A stretch of 64,000 nt of DNA from Sweltsa coloradensis (taxonomy: Eukaryota > Arthropoda > Insecta > Plecoptera > Chloroperlidae), in NCBI GenBank assembly GCA_024449915.1, contig JAMZAV010000109.1, forward strand, positions 310,001 through 374,000. The letters are read 5' to 3'. A program made the translations under genes and the position numbers. Below, piece by piece: positions 29,071 to 38,724 of this stretch. How positions within the stretch are numbered: the first letter of the stretch is position 1; each line of letters begins with the position of its first letter. Below the pieces are notes generated by a model. The model did no database searches, was not told where the DNA came from, and saw nothing but the letters and a program-made list of their open reading frames with translations.

Positions 29071-30087
29071 CAACAACACTTCCATCCTATCTCAAGACAT
29101 TGCCAAACGCACTGAATGGCGCCAAGTGTGCCAAGTTTCAGGATGAGTATCCCTTATTGCTCCAAACACTGAGCTTTGCCCATCAGCCCACCCTATGACC
29201 AGAGTTTATTGCATATAGAACTTGGTCGCCAAACTTTGTACACGCCATTTGATATTAAATGCGACATTAAGGTTCAACAACTTCAATAATATTAATGAAC
29301 AACCGTTATATAAACGTTTATCAATCTGACAGTGCACGATAAATTGGATGAACATAAGCACATATTAGTACGACCACCAAACATCAAGAACATTATGGCA
29401 ACATATTGGGTCAAACCGCAAATTAATATACACCACTAATGTCAAGTTTGCGTTTATGATCATTTCATTGAGTTGTAAACATTAAATTATTGGATATGTT
29501 ATTTGTATTTGCTAACAAATATTTCACAAGATTAATTATTAATATTGGCTTGGTTAATTAAACATAATGATAATATCACATATTGTTGAGCAGTATGGAA
29601 ACTGCATAATTTACCACGTGTAATTTATTAAATACAGTGATCATACGAATCATTTCCTTACTAGCTCAGGGTTGTTGGGGCGGTAGTAATTTAGCGTGGG
29701 AGAAAGAGGTGTGGGAGCGAAGCTGATATATACGCATTTCGTCACGCCCCCTATGATCACTTCCATTGAACTTGTCGACAAAGACAAAAGATCCCCAGGA
29801 TTTCTCATGTAGGCCCTTCAAGATTGGAACAGCCCCGAAGCGAATAAAGCTTAGCTTAGCCTAGGACAAAAGAGGAGGAAAATATCCCTTTGATAAAAAT
29901 AAGAAAACAATGTAATTTCTCAAACTGACAAGATGTAATCTATAAAAACTCATAATCGTTTTATACAGCATGCATGAATGCATCTGTTTCCACAAACACA
30001 TCTGTGGGTTCACAGATCTTGTTTGATGTAGCATGTCTGGACATTTTAGGTCACAACGATTAATCAAGAAAATAATAATTCTTAGAA
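29071..30087. other. Unassigned spacer
   Basis: AT-rich, no shared repeats. A 68-codon minus frame at 29861-30067 has no recognisable features. CTTAGCTTAGCCTAGG at about 29850 is a small internal repeat. Confidence 0.4.
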
Positions 30088-30216
30088 ACCCCCCTTCCTC
30101 CCCTTACCCGTGGCTGGTTCTGACCAGCATGGGCCCCTCCTCCCCACCCCCCTTAGGCTAGAGTGGTGCATTATGACCTAACGGTTGACGCGTCCTTAAT
30201 CCAAATAAACCAAAAT
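30088..30216 (+). repeat. SINE-B 3' third
   Basis: Starts AGAAACCCCCCTTCC. Consensus hairpin CCCGTGGCTGGT-TCTG-ACCAGCATGGG, then GAGTGGTGCATTATGACC, GACGCGTCCTTAATCC and AAATAAACC. A clean 5'-truncated copy. Confidence 0.85.
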
Positions 30217-30539
30217 CCGTATTTTAAACGGATTCAATGTAAACTAATATGAACGAAGCCGAATTAACAGTGGGACATAAGGAATTCTCAAAGCATGTGT
30301 TTTATATATTTTTTTTGAACGAGCGTGCATTAAGTAACCATAAATCAAGAAAATAACAATAATTTAAACTGCTCCACATTTTACACCAAATGAAAACTCT
30401 TTTGGAAATGTTGAATAAAAAGAGACATCTATGGGATTAAGATGCATCTCAAAACATGTTTTGTCTTATTTTTATGTCTAAATGTTAGCGCGCATTAAGT
30501 TACAACATTAATTAAGAAAACGTATATTAATTGCACTTT

Positions 30540-30617
30540 TTTTGGACGTGGTGTAGAATTTACCCAGAGCATGCATGGCTCTGCTTATCGTACAAGGCGA
30601 TTCAAATAAAGAAAATT
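30540..30617 (+). repeat. SINE-B head scrap
   Basis: GGACGTGGTGTAGAATT, CCCAGAGCATGCATGGCTC (with a 4-base doubling) and GGCGATTCAAATAAAG. Only the tRNA-like head is present. It is joined to LINE-A sequence. Confidence 0.65.
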
Positions 30618-30627
30618 TAAAAAAAAA

Positions 30628-31018
30628 ACGAATAGGTCACACACGTCGAACTCACGGATAACTCTTTAACCAGAGAAAATGTTGCTAACAGATGTGACAC
30701 ATGTGATGTACCTTTAACCGTACATCATATTATGTAAGCAGCATGTACTAATTACGATGCCCGGCGTCAAAATTTCTCATTCAAATTAATTATTTAACAA
30801 CAATAAATTCGCTTCAAACACAATTTTTATTTACTTATTCAAATAAATTATGTTTATGTTATTATTCTCATCATCATCATTTTCATTTCTTATAAACTGA
30901 GAAAAAAATAATATAATCATCAAACACACCATAAACTCATTTCACTTACTTTCAATATCACAGGCGGCGCAATATGACCTAACCGGTTGAAGCGCCCTAG
31001 TTTCTCACGTCGTCGTCA
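30628..31018 (+). repeat. LINE-A, knuckle region plus 3' end
   Basis: AATAGGTCACACACGTCG (IGHTR), GAACTCACGGATAACTC (THGYL), TGTGACACATGTGATG (CDTCD) and CCGTACATCATATTATG (VHH). A 60-base deletion removes most of the ORF tail, then UTR, hairpin and CTCACGTCGTCGTC. The knuckle region is slightly more complete than at 16315. Confidence 0.75.
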
Positions 31019-31257
31019 GATCCTCTTGGTTACAGCTAGGACAGTCACAACCTACAGAATGGAGTGTTAGAAAGCATTGATTGGTGCAGGACAACAGCAC
31101 TGCTCTAATAAACTATGTGATTGATACGTAGGGAATGCGATTGACAGGGCTGATGTTGTCTGGCTGACTCATCAATAAAACTGCCAGGCTCGTCTGGCTA
31201 GCGCAATTAGCAGGGTTACCTGTACGTCAATGTTTTAATAAAAAAAACTGGATTGTA

Positions 31258-31764
31258 GAGAAGAGGTGGTATTGTCCAGAATAGAATAGCCTACACACGC
31301 CTAGCTCACGGATATCTTTAATCAGAAAAAAGGTTGTATCCAGATGTGACACAATGTGATGTACCTTTAACTGTACATCATAATTATGCAATCACCATGG
31401 TAATATGGTAATATTATGATGTCTTGAGCACGCAATTTGATCTCTCACAATCATATGAAGACACTTTATATAACATGATAACGGCGACAAACTTTCTAAA
31501 TTTCTCGTTTAAAGTAATTTTTTAGACAAAAATTAACTCACATCATACACATTTTATTTATTTATTTATTTCCAGTCCAATAAATTATGTTTGTTTTGCC
31601 ATTACTACCATCACCATCATTTTCTTTTCTTATTATATGTACACTTAGAAAACAATACAATCATCAAACACACCATTAACTCATTTCATTAGTTACTTTC
31701 AATATCGCAGGCGGCGCAATATGACCTAACCGGTTGAAGCGCCCTAGTTTCTCAAGTCGTTCTC
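31258..31764 (+). mobile_element. LINE-A, C-terminal coding part plus 3' end
   Basis: Encodes, with frameshifts, REEVVLSRI, HTRLAHGYL, RCDTM and VPLTVHHNYAI. After this come ALSTQFDLSQSYE, DNGDKLSKFL, UTR, hairpin GCGGGCGGCGCAATATGACC-type arm, GAAGCGCCC and CTCAAGTCGT. Shows that the full region between GHT and the knuckle reads THGYL..REK.V. Confidence 0.75.
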
Positions 31765-32119
31765 ATTCAAGGTTGTTCAACAATATGGCGTTGTACAGAT
31801 AAATTAAAAGTCTTAACTTCATGGGTGAAATGGTGGCTGAAACGACAGAGGGACTTCAATATCACAGCAAAATATTTTTTATAATTTCTTCTCGCGGGAC
31901 ATGAGCAAAATGTCAGAAAATAATTACCAATTTTGATCAAAGCTGTAGATAAGTATGCCAAGTGCAAAATGCATTTATTGTTAACGTTATTTAACTGTTT
32001 TATTAACGCATCCTCTAGTTACTACTATCGTGTAAAGGGATTTTTTTTCCTTCCGAAATGATAATCGATGCTCGATCTGATTTGTCAAACGGTACAAATG
32101 AGTTGTTTTTTTTTACCAA
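31765..32119. other. Unassigned spacer
   Basis: A 66-codon minus frame at 31767-31967 has no motifs. No shared repeats. T-runs near 32041 and 32107. Confidence 0.4.
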
Positions 32120-32384
32120 GCGGGGAGTATATTACTCCCCGAACCTAGAGGCGAGCTCTGGCAATCGTCGCCTTCCCTTGACGACCCCCCGGCGACGATG
32201 ACAATGACACAACGAACGATGACAAAGACGATGACGACTGCGACGTGAGAAACCCCCCTTCCCCCCATTACCCGTGGCTGGTTCTGACCAGCATGGGCTC
32301 CTCCTCCCCCTTCCTTAGGCTAGAGTGGTGCATTAAGACCTAACGGTTGACGCGTCCTTAATCCAAATAAACAAAGAAACAACG
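32120..32384 (+). repeat. SINE-B lacking its head
   Basis: Starts GCGGGGAGTATATTACTCCCC. The GAGGCGAGCTCTGG block has a 14-base deletion after CGTCG. Hairpin consensus and 3' end GAGTGGTGCATTAAGACC. The initial GGGGAGTATATTACTCCCC is a perfect 19-bp palindrome found in degenerate form in other copies. Confidence 0.8.
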
Positions 32385-32721
32385 GACAAAAAACATACAT
32401 AAAACCATATTGAATTCAACCAAAATGTACTGGTCTGTTAGGAGTGAATTCTAACTTTCATAAAAAACTAATGACAATTTTGAGGTAATATTTTCAGTAA
32501 GGCTTGTTAATGGATGTATACTCGACCCGATGACGAACCTTATCTGAATCCTGCGCCTCTTTCGGTAAATATAAGGATCGATGGAATTATTTTTAAGCAT
32601 AGTCTAGATTATAGTGATGCTATCTCAATACATGAGATATTTCGCCTGGTGACGTGGAGACAAGACCACAGAACACGTTACGAGGTTTAAAGTCGTGTAC
32701 GGTAGTGTGGGCTTGGATACC
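32385..32721. other. Unassigned spacer
   Basis: AT-rich; no shared repeat and no exon support. Confidence 0.45.
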
Positions 32722-33093
32722 TCCGTCAGGGCCCGGGGTAGAATTGGCCAGAGCATGGCTCTGCTAATCGTAGAAGGCCATTTAAGAGAAAAAGTCCACC
32801 TCGCAAACATCATCTAGAAAGAGCGGATCTTACTCCCCGAAACTAGAGGCGAGCTTTGGCAATCATCGTCGGGGACCTTGCCCCTTTACCTTGACAGACC
32901 CTCCGGCGACGATGACAATGACACAACGAACAATGACAAAGACGATGACGACCGCGACGTGAGAAACCCCTATTCCTCCCCTTACCTGTGGCTGATTCTG
33001 ACCAGCATGGGCTCCTCCTCCCCTCTTTCCCTAGGCTAAAGTGGCGCGTTTATGACCTAACGGTTGACGCGCCCTTACTCCAAATAAACCATT
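32722..33093 (+). repeat. SINE-B, full length
   Basis: Head CTCCGTCAGGGCCCGGGG, box A shortened by one C (TTGGCCAGAGC), box B changed (GGCCATTTAAGAG). Hairpin CCTGTGGCTGAT-TCTG-ACCAGCATGGG. 3' end GTGGCGCGTTTATGACC and GACGCGCCC. Confidence 0.8.
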
Positions 33094-33334
33094 TCTTTAG
33101 ATATTGATGTTATGTTCTGACATATTCTGTAGATTTATATCGGACATAAATATGAACCGTAATTCGCCCAAGAAGATGTAGGTTAGGTCACAGTAAACTT
33201 CTAATTGTCGAGGGATTGGACTAACTTCTGCTTCTCTTAGACGTCAGACTTGAAGTGAAGAAGACACTTAGAGCGACTTAAAATTAAAGCTGCTGTGTCT
33301 ACCTGCGTCACTTATTTAAATCCTCTTGAACCAA

Positions 33335-33722
33335 CCCCGTCTGGGCCCGGGGTAGAATTGGCCCAGAGCATGGCTCTGCTAATCGTAAAAGGCGATTCAA
33401 GAGAAAAAGTCCACCTTGCAAACATCAGCTAGTAAGAAGGGTAGTATATTATTCCCCGAATCTAGAGGCGAGCTCTGGCAATCGTCGCCGGGGACCTTGC
33501 CCCCCTTCCCTGTGACGACCTCCCGGCGACGATGACAAAGACAATGACACCACGAACAATGATAAAGACAATGACGACCGCGACGTGAGAAACCCCCCTT
33601 TCCTCCCATTTCCCGTGGCTGGTTCTGACCAGCATGGGCCCCTCTTACCTCCCCCCCCCCCCTAGGTTAGAGTGGTGCATTATGACCTAACGGTTGACGT
33701 GTCCTTAATCCAAATAAACCTA
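33335..33722 (+). repeat. SINE-B, full length
   Basis: Consensus head, boxes A and B. GGTAGTATATTATTCCCC, CGTCGCCGGGGACC, ATGACAAAGACAATGAC, hairpin CCCGTGGCTGGT-TCTG-ACCAGCATGGG, a long C-run, GAGTGGTGCATTATGACC and GACGTGTCC. Flanking GAACCA on both sides (33329 and 33725) may be what remains of a target duplication. Confidence 0.85.
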
Positions 33723-34598
33723 AGGAACCAGGTCATCCTAAGATTATCGTAATTAATATAACAATCAGGATTGCAGCTTAAAGTATAATGTTAGACTACA
33801 ATTACCAATTATTTGCCTACATAATAAAGTTAGTGTATTTGTTAATATTACATATAATATCGATCGTTGTACTGCAATTGCAACTTTCAAATACGATGGT
33901 GTATGGGTTTTTGTTTTGGATACTGTTAATACTAAGTACTTGTCACACTGAATTAATTGATGTGTCAATATTAATAAAATGTCGAACGAGGGAAATGATG
34001 GAATAATTCACTAGAATCAATATTTAATGAACACACGTCAATAAAAACTACTTCGACAGCTCACAACGGAATATATTGTGTTTCCAATATCGAAATTATT
34101 AAAAACGTTATGTAATAAATTACCTGATAAATATTTCGGTTGGTAGTATATACTAGCGATGTGTTACGTTTGTTTGAATATAGTTTTGTATATAAATTGT
34201 TTCTTTCTCTGTTATGTCTCTAACTAGACCATACACATCAATTCATTTTAATTATTATTTTAAAAAATACAAAGCCGCCCATTTCGAAACGTCGTTTTAG
34301 AAGCGGTGAAATTAATGTAAATGTGCGCCCCTGTAAATTCTTCTTCCTGTGTAATTCTCTGTCAGCATTAATATTTAGTGCCCGTTGCCTTTATACACCC
34401 CCAAAACAACTGCGTATGAATTAATGTGTTGGTGATTTATTTGAAGTCAGCCTACCACATGTTTTTTCTCGTTCTGTATAAAACGGCCATGTAAAAAACA
34501 TTGCGAAGGATCGTAATATGTTGGAATAGTGAGACGATGATAACGGGAAACGCCACCACTAAAGGGTTTACTGTCACTGTTTATCAGCGAGGTGATGG
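33723..34598. other. Repeat-free region upstream of the SK exon
   Basis: No LINE-A or SINE copies for about 1.4 kb around the exon (33723-35104), the longest clean stretch in this part of the window. AT-rich intron-like DNA. A 72-codon hydrophobic frame at 33788-34006 has no known motif. Confidence 0.5.
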
Positions 34599-34627
34599 CT
34601 AACGTCTTGTTTTCCCCTCTGTTTCAG
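34599..34627 (+). promoter_or_regulatory. Branch point, pyrimidine tract and 3' splice site
   Basis: CTAAC at 34599-34603 is a good branch-point match. It is followed by TTGTTTTCCCCTCTGTTTCAG, a long pyrimidine tract ending in CAG at 34627. The distance from branch A to the AG is about 25 bases, within the normal range. Confidence 0.8.
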
Positions 34628-34725
34628 GCGTCGTTCTACTCGACTGCGCTCAAGACTCTCATCTCTGTTTCGACTGTGATTCTGCTGGGCCTGTTTGGGT
34701 CGCCTATCACGGCCTTGAAGTACAG
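34628..34725 (+). CDS. KCNN: Exon of an SK (small-conductance Ca2+-activated K+) channel, S2 region, with a 2-base frameshift
   Basis: SK channels are tetrameric potassium channels of the plasma membrane, gated by calmodulin-bound calcium. This exon encodes ASFYSTALKTLISVS then TVILLGLF, which fits the family's S2 transmembrane segment (about 17 of the first 22 residues agree with the vertebrate pattern as I know it). In the next frame it reads VAYHGLEVQ, again as expected (family: AYHxxEVQ). The exon is 98 bp where the family exon is, to my knowledge, 96 bp. Two extra bases in TTTGGGTC move the reading frame between the two parts, and with them removed the exon would end in phase 0 at GTA CAG|GTCAGT. 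Splice signals are good on both sides. No other SK exon is visible, so introns of at least 34 kb upstream and 29 kb downstream are implied if the gene is whole. The frameshift may be a G-run base-calling error, a real lesion or a sign of a dead copy. Confidence 0.8.
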
Positions 34726-34731
34726 GTCAGT
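34726..34731 (+). promoter_or_regulatory. 5' splice site
   Basis: CAG|GTCAGT matches the donor consensus at positions -3 to +6 except +3 (C for A/G). A second possible donor, AA|GTACAG, lies a few bases upstream but would remove the conserved EVQ codons. Confidence 0.75.
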
Positions 34732-35104
34732 CAAACGTTCAATGATACGTACCTCGATGAATTGTTATTATTTTTATTATGTTTATACAAATAGAAGTGA
34801 TGTGGATTTAATGTAACTTTAAAACTACGGTAATTTATCGGTAAAATAAACGGTAAATTTACCCAAAAACTGTCAAATCGGTAAATTTGGATTTTGGCCA
34901 TATTAAGCATATTGGCATAGACATAAATAGTTTTTGGGATGAAGAAGGTGTATATCAATTAAAAGAGCATATATTCACCTTTATATTTATTAACTGTCCC
35001 ATACCCAAAATACAAAAATAAACAATAATGTATTAATTTAATTATATTTGTATAGTAAAAATAAATAAAATAAAAATATTAATTAGATTCCAATGAATGG
35101 TTTC
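34732..35104. other. Intron sequence after the SK exon
   Basis: AT-rich. Contains the words GGTAATTTATCGGTAAA, GGTAAATTTACC and TCGGTAAATTTGG, a locally repeated GGTAAATTT motif at 34828-34892 that recurs near 35514-35545 (AAATTTACC, GGTAAATTTACGG). No second exon is seen. Confidence 0.5.
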
Positions 35105-35348
35105 TGGGCCCGGGGGTAGAATTGGCCCAGAGCATGGCTCTGCTAATCGTAAAGGCGATTCAAGAGAAAAAGTCCACCTCGCAAAAAATCAGCTAGAAAG
35201 AGCGGAGTATCTTACTCCCGAAATAGAGGCGAGCTCTAGCAATCGTCGTCGGGACCTTGTCCCCTTCCCTTGACGAACCCCCGGCGACGATGACCAAGAC
35301 ACAACGGGGCGATGACAAAGACGATCCACGTCCTTAATCCAAAAACAA
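35105..35348 (+). repeat. SINE-B with 3' deletion
   Basis: Head TCTGGGCCCGGGGG, boxes A and B, GAGGCGAGCTCTAGC and GGCGACGATGACCAAGAC. It then jumps from ACAAAGACGATCCACG to TCCTTAATCC, losing the hairpin and the 3' stem-loop. A copy without the LINE-like end is presumably immobile. Confidence 0.8.
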
Positions 35349-35559
35349 TAGCCTACTCAGTTAATGAAATAGACGGGGGTTTTGTCGAGTTACAGAAAGT
35401 TCTTCGGAATTTATTGATGGAATGTTTTAAAGTTTAATGACTTATTTCCACTGCATTCATGTTGTGTAGGTTCTTATTAGTCTGAGAATATATTGATGGA
35501 ATTTTTTTAAAATTTACCATTTACCGACATGCTCGGTAAATTTACGGTGAATTTTTTAT

Positions 35560-35703
35560 TATTACTATTAATATTTTTTTTATAAACCTTTTAAATCATT
35601 CTAGTCATCAAAACACACCAAAACTCATCTCACCAAATTTCAATAGCACAGGCGGTGTAATATGACCTAACCGGTTGAAGCGCCCTAGTTCCTCACGTCG
35701 ACG
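35560..35703 (+). repeat. LINE-A 3' end fragment
   Basis: Starts in a TTATTATTACTATTAATATT stretch, then CACAGGCGGTGTAATATGACC...GAAGCGCCC and TTCCTCACGTCGACG. The 5' stem arm carries C-to-T changes (GGTGT), consistent with CpG decay. Confidence 0.75.
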
Positions 35704-35941
35704 TTAGTTTTCTTGGATGAAGGTTTAACCAAATCCATGCTAGGTTTTCGAATATTTTTCGCGTTAGTTTTTACAAATTAAACAACATAACCTGACAAAA
35801 TCACCGCAAATTAAAAATCTAAATTAATCAGAAAATAGTGGTTACAGCAACTACCTACAGTTCAAATTTGCTTCTTAGAAATTAAATTGATGGGTAGTTT
35901 CAATGGCAACTACTTTTCGATTACGGTTGTGCGGGTAGAAA

Positions 35942-36003
35942 TTTCACTGGCGTCGCAATATGGCCTAACCGGTTAAAGCGCCCTAGTCTCTCAAGTCGTC
36001 GTA
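35942..36003 (+). repeat. LINE-A terminal scrap
   Basis: CACTGGCGTCGCAATATGGCC, ACCGGTTAAAGCGCCC, TCTCTCAAGTCGTCG. Only about 60 bases of the element remain, among the shortest copies. Confidence 0.7.
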
Positions 36004-36124
36004 ATTGTCGGGTTGCGCGGGTTCGGGTACTCGGGAACTAAACTTTTTGGGGTTTTCAGGTAGGGAAACGACGGCCGTTAAAATACTGCACGTTAATATA
36101 GGTGATCCCAATTCATTTTCTATT

Positions 36125-36205
36125 GCTTGGATTTCCATTAAATGGCATTTTGTATTGGTTATAATGAAAATTGTCTGGACCGGCACCTCCACCAAAATAA
36201 GTATT
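36125..36205 (+). repeat. Repeat E, fragment with ACCGGCACCTCCACC motif
   Basis: TTAAATGGCATTTTGTATTGG, TTATAATGAAAATTGTC, GGACCGGCACCTCCACCAAAA. The same order of words is found at 42140-42205 and 54186-54250. The second part of the repeat continues after the SINE-C at 36440-36620. Confidence 0.65.
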
Positions 36206-36214
36206 TTGTTATTT

Positions 36215-36440
36215 GAAAGTCATCCCAGGCCACTTTCCCTCGGCCACCAACCCCCATGCCCTATCATTGCTTGTGGCTGGTTCTGACCAGCACAGTGCAC
36301 AGGCCTGTCCACCCCGCGTCCCCCTTACGTTCTACCCCTTTGGAATGATATATATAGATATTAACAAACTATTAAACTACAATATCGCAGGAGGCGCAAT
36401 ATGACCTAACGGTTGACGCGCCCTTAAACCTAATAAAATT
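36215..36440 (+). repeat. SINE-C copy 3 (5' truncated)
   Basis: Starts AGTCATCCCAGGCCAC. CACCAACCCCCATGCCC, CTTGTGGCTGGT-TCTG-ACCAGCACAG with an 8-base duplication (CACAGTGCACAGG), TTACGTTC, CCTTTGG, TACAATATCGCAGG, AGGCGCAATATGACC, GACGCGCCC, CTAATAAAA. It separates two parts of repeat E, so it inserted into it. Confidence 0.75.
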
Positions 36441-36625
36441 AAAACTTCAACTTGTTTATTATCGGGTCGGCCCCAAATATCCGACCCGAAATGTCGGGTA
36501 CCCGCACACCATCACTTTCTACACTTTCAATTCAAGTAAATGTTCGAATATTTAGATCACTTATGTCCGAAAGACAACCTGTGACTACATTTATGCTATA
36601 GTTCAATTTCATTGGTTTAAAATTT
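36441..36625 (+). repeat. Repeat E, second part
   Basis: ATCGGGTCGGCCCC, CCCGAAATGTCGGGTACCCG, CACACCATCAC, CAATTCAAGTAAATG, CTATAGTTCAATTTC. It matches 42237-42400 closely and 54290-54365 for its first third. Confidence 0.65.
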
Positions 36626-36649
36626 GTAGGGCCATCAAATTCCAACTCG

Positions 36650-36925
36650 CAACCTCCTCGTGGTTTGGCCCGTGATTAGGGGAGTTTTTCTCCCTGAAAC
36701 TAATGGCGAGCTCTTGGTCGTCGTCGGGGAACTTTCCCCTTCCCTTTGACTACCTCCCCGACGGCGACGACAATGACAACACGGACGGATGATGACACAG
36801 ACGGAGACGACCACGACGTGGGGGAACCCCTGCCCTCCCCAAACGCTTGTGGCTGGTTCTGACCAGCACAGGCCTGTCCACCCCTTGTCCCCCCGCGTCA
36901 TCCCTTACGTCCCTCCCTTCGTCTT
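36650..36925 (+). repeat. SINE with a B-type body and a C-type 3' part
   Basis: The first half is SINE-B-like: GGGAGTTTTTCTCCC, ACTAATGGCGAGCTCTTGG, GTCGTCGGGGAAC, GACGGCGACGACAATGAC. The second half is SINE-C-like: ACGCTTGTGGCTGGT-TCTG-ACCAGCACAGG, CCACCCCTTGTCC, CCCTTACGTCC. It ends at CGTCTTGATTAG without the 3' stem-loop. It shows that C and B are branches of one family that differ in the part after the hairpin. Confidence 0.75.
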
Positions 36926-37026
36926 GATTAGCCAAGTTGCATAAATATGAGACGTTAAGCAATCAATCCAATCAATCAAATTTAAAATTTGTAGTTGAGT
37001 TTTGGAGACTTGTAGGCATAATTCTT

Positions 37027-37212
37027 ATGCTAGGAAAACGCTAAAGTCGTTGTTACACGAGTGAGTGATCCAGGTGTTGAGTGGCCGGTAACATTCTATT
37101 CATCCTCCTATACCTAAAGCTGGATCAGATCAGCATGGGTCTTTCCTCCCTCGCCTTGCATAGGCTAGAGTGGCGCACGATGGTCTTACAGTTAACGCGC
37201 CCTTCTCAGTTC
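37027..37212 (+). repeat. SINE-D copy 1
   Basis: Head TGCTAGGAAAACGCTAAAG, TCGTTGTTACACGAGTGAG, then a decayed hairpin (AAGCTGGATCAGATCAGC), GGCTAGAGTGGCGCACGATGG, ACAGTTAACGCGCCC. The head is not that of SINE-B, but the 3' end is of the same type. The second example is the inverted pair at 46752-47012. Confidence 0.6.
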
Positions 37213-37569
37213 AGTTCACGTCTTGTATTTAAAAAATTAAAATGATAAAACAAATTTAAGCCCTCTCAGTCACGAAAAAAATAGATCTAAATAAGGTCGT
37301 TTTCAGCAAACAATTTATTTTTTTGCAATTTTTTTAATCTATTGTATCTTTCAATATTTGTTCTCAATATTTTGTAAAATATTTCGGAAGAATATCGGAT
37401 TTTTAGCTAGATCTACCATTTTAGTTCATAATTAAATTTTATGTGCATTCTCAAAAGAAGATTATTTCTTTTTTTGCATATTTCAGAATCTGATTTTGTG
37501 TATCTCAAAAAACAGCAATACTACAATTATATTACGTTTCCGGGACTCACCAAAATTTTCACCTTTTGG
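37213..37569. other. AT-rich spacer
   Basis: No repeats recognised. It leads straight into the 5'-truncated start of the Jockey-like LINE. Confidence 0.4.
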
Positions 37570-38711
37570 AAGTTTTTCGCATATGCATTTCCAATCTTTG
37601 GACCCATTGGTCGGACCCCTCATTGTCAATGACCGAGTGTGTGCGTCGTCTTCCGACAAAGCGCAGGAGTTTGCGTCTTCTCTTGAGGGAGTTTATCAGT
37701 TTCCCGAGGACGCACTCTTTGATGACGTCTTCAGAGAGAGGGTCGAACTGTCTCTAGCACACCACGAACCGTCCTTCGCTTCTCATGACATCATCCCAGA
37801 TGAAGAAGTTCTCCACCCCGACCTCGTCCGGGATATCAGCGCGGAGGAAGTTCTGTCTGCTATACAACACGGACGGAGCTCATCGCCAGGTGCTGATGGT
37901 ATCACCAGACTGATGCTTCACCAGGTCCCTGCCAAGTTCGTCTCTCACCTCGCTACTCTCTTCTCTGGGTGACTCCGTTTGCGCTACTTCCCTCCCAGTT
38001 TAAAATCTGCTGAAATCGTCATGATTCCAAAGAAAGGACAGCCACCTACGAATCTCGCTAGTCACCGGCCTATTAGTCTCTTGAACGTTGTGGCAAAGGT
38101 TCTTGAGAAAGTGATTCACTCCAGGCTGGTTGCTTTTGCTGACCGCCTCCACATCATCCCCGAGTCACAGTCCGGCTTCCGAACAGGTCGCTGCACGACA
38201 GACCCCCTCATCAAGCTGGTGACGGAGGTTTCAGGGGCGCTAAACGATGGCCAGTGTGTGCTAGCTATTTTTCTGGACATATCACGCGCCTTTGACAGGT
38301 TTGGCATGACGGGCTCTGTTACAAGCTGCTGCAACTAAGAGTCCCTTTTGTAATGGTGCGCTTCATCCGAGCTTTTCTCACGGGACTCTCGCTTGTGTGC
38401 GTGTGAACGATCAAGTATCCCGCTCGTTTACCCCCTCTTTCTGGCGTGCCTCAAGGTTCCTGCCTCTCTCCTCTTCTCTACCTGATCTACTGCCACGATA
38501 TTCCTCCTCCCTTGTCCCGTTACCTTGGCTTAGCACTCTATGCAGACGACACGGCCTACTGGTGCAAAGGGCGCACAGCGAGGGAAGTCTTCCGCCGTCT
38601 ACAGCGCCAAATTAAAGCTCTGGAAGCTTGGATGCGTCGTTGGCGTGTTTTGCCGAACGCCTTAAAGACACAGCTTATCCTTTTTCACCACCGGCACAAA
38701 ACGCAGAAAAT
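37570..38711 (+). pseudogene. Jockey/CR1-like LINE reverse transcriptase, first part
   Basis: Non-LTR reverse transcriptase in several frames. The pre-RT segment is SSSDKAQEFASSLEGVYQF, followed by VRDISAEEVLSAIQHGRSSS-PGADGI. A stop at 37970 precedes LRYFPPSLKSAEIVMIPKKG and HRPISLLNVVAKVLEKVI. Next come SQSGFRTGRCTTDPLIKL, AIFLDISRAFDR (catalytic Asp), GVPQGSCLSPLLY and LALYADDTAYW (YADD at 38539-38550). One missing base near 38298 shifts the frame, with further shifts near 38330-38460. The 5' part (endonuclease, ORF1) is absent. The gene is cut at 38711 by a Penelope-like element and resumes at 40504. Confidence 0.85.
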
Positions 38712-38724
38712 GTCTCAACGACCA
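38712..38724 (+). repeat. Target-site duplication, left copy
   Basis: GTCTCAACGACCA, repeated exactly at 40491-40503. It brackets the Penelope-like element 38725-40490 and marks the precise join of the interrupted LINE. Confidence 0.9.

Noticed and set aside
36005..36286. 93-codon plus-strand frame
   Set aside because: Starts in a LINE-A end and runs through repeat E into SINE-C. No motif and no splice sites.
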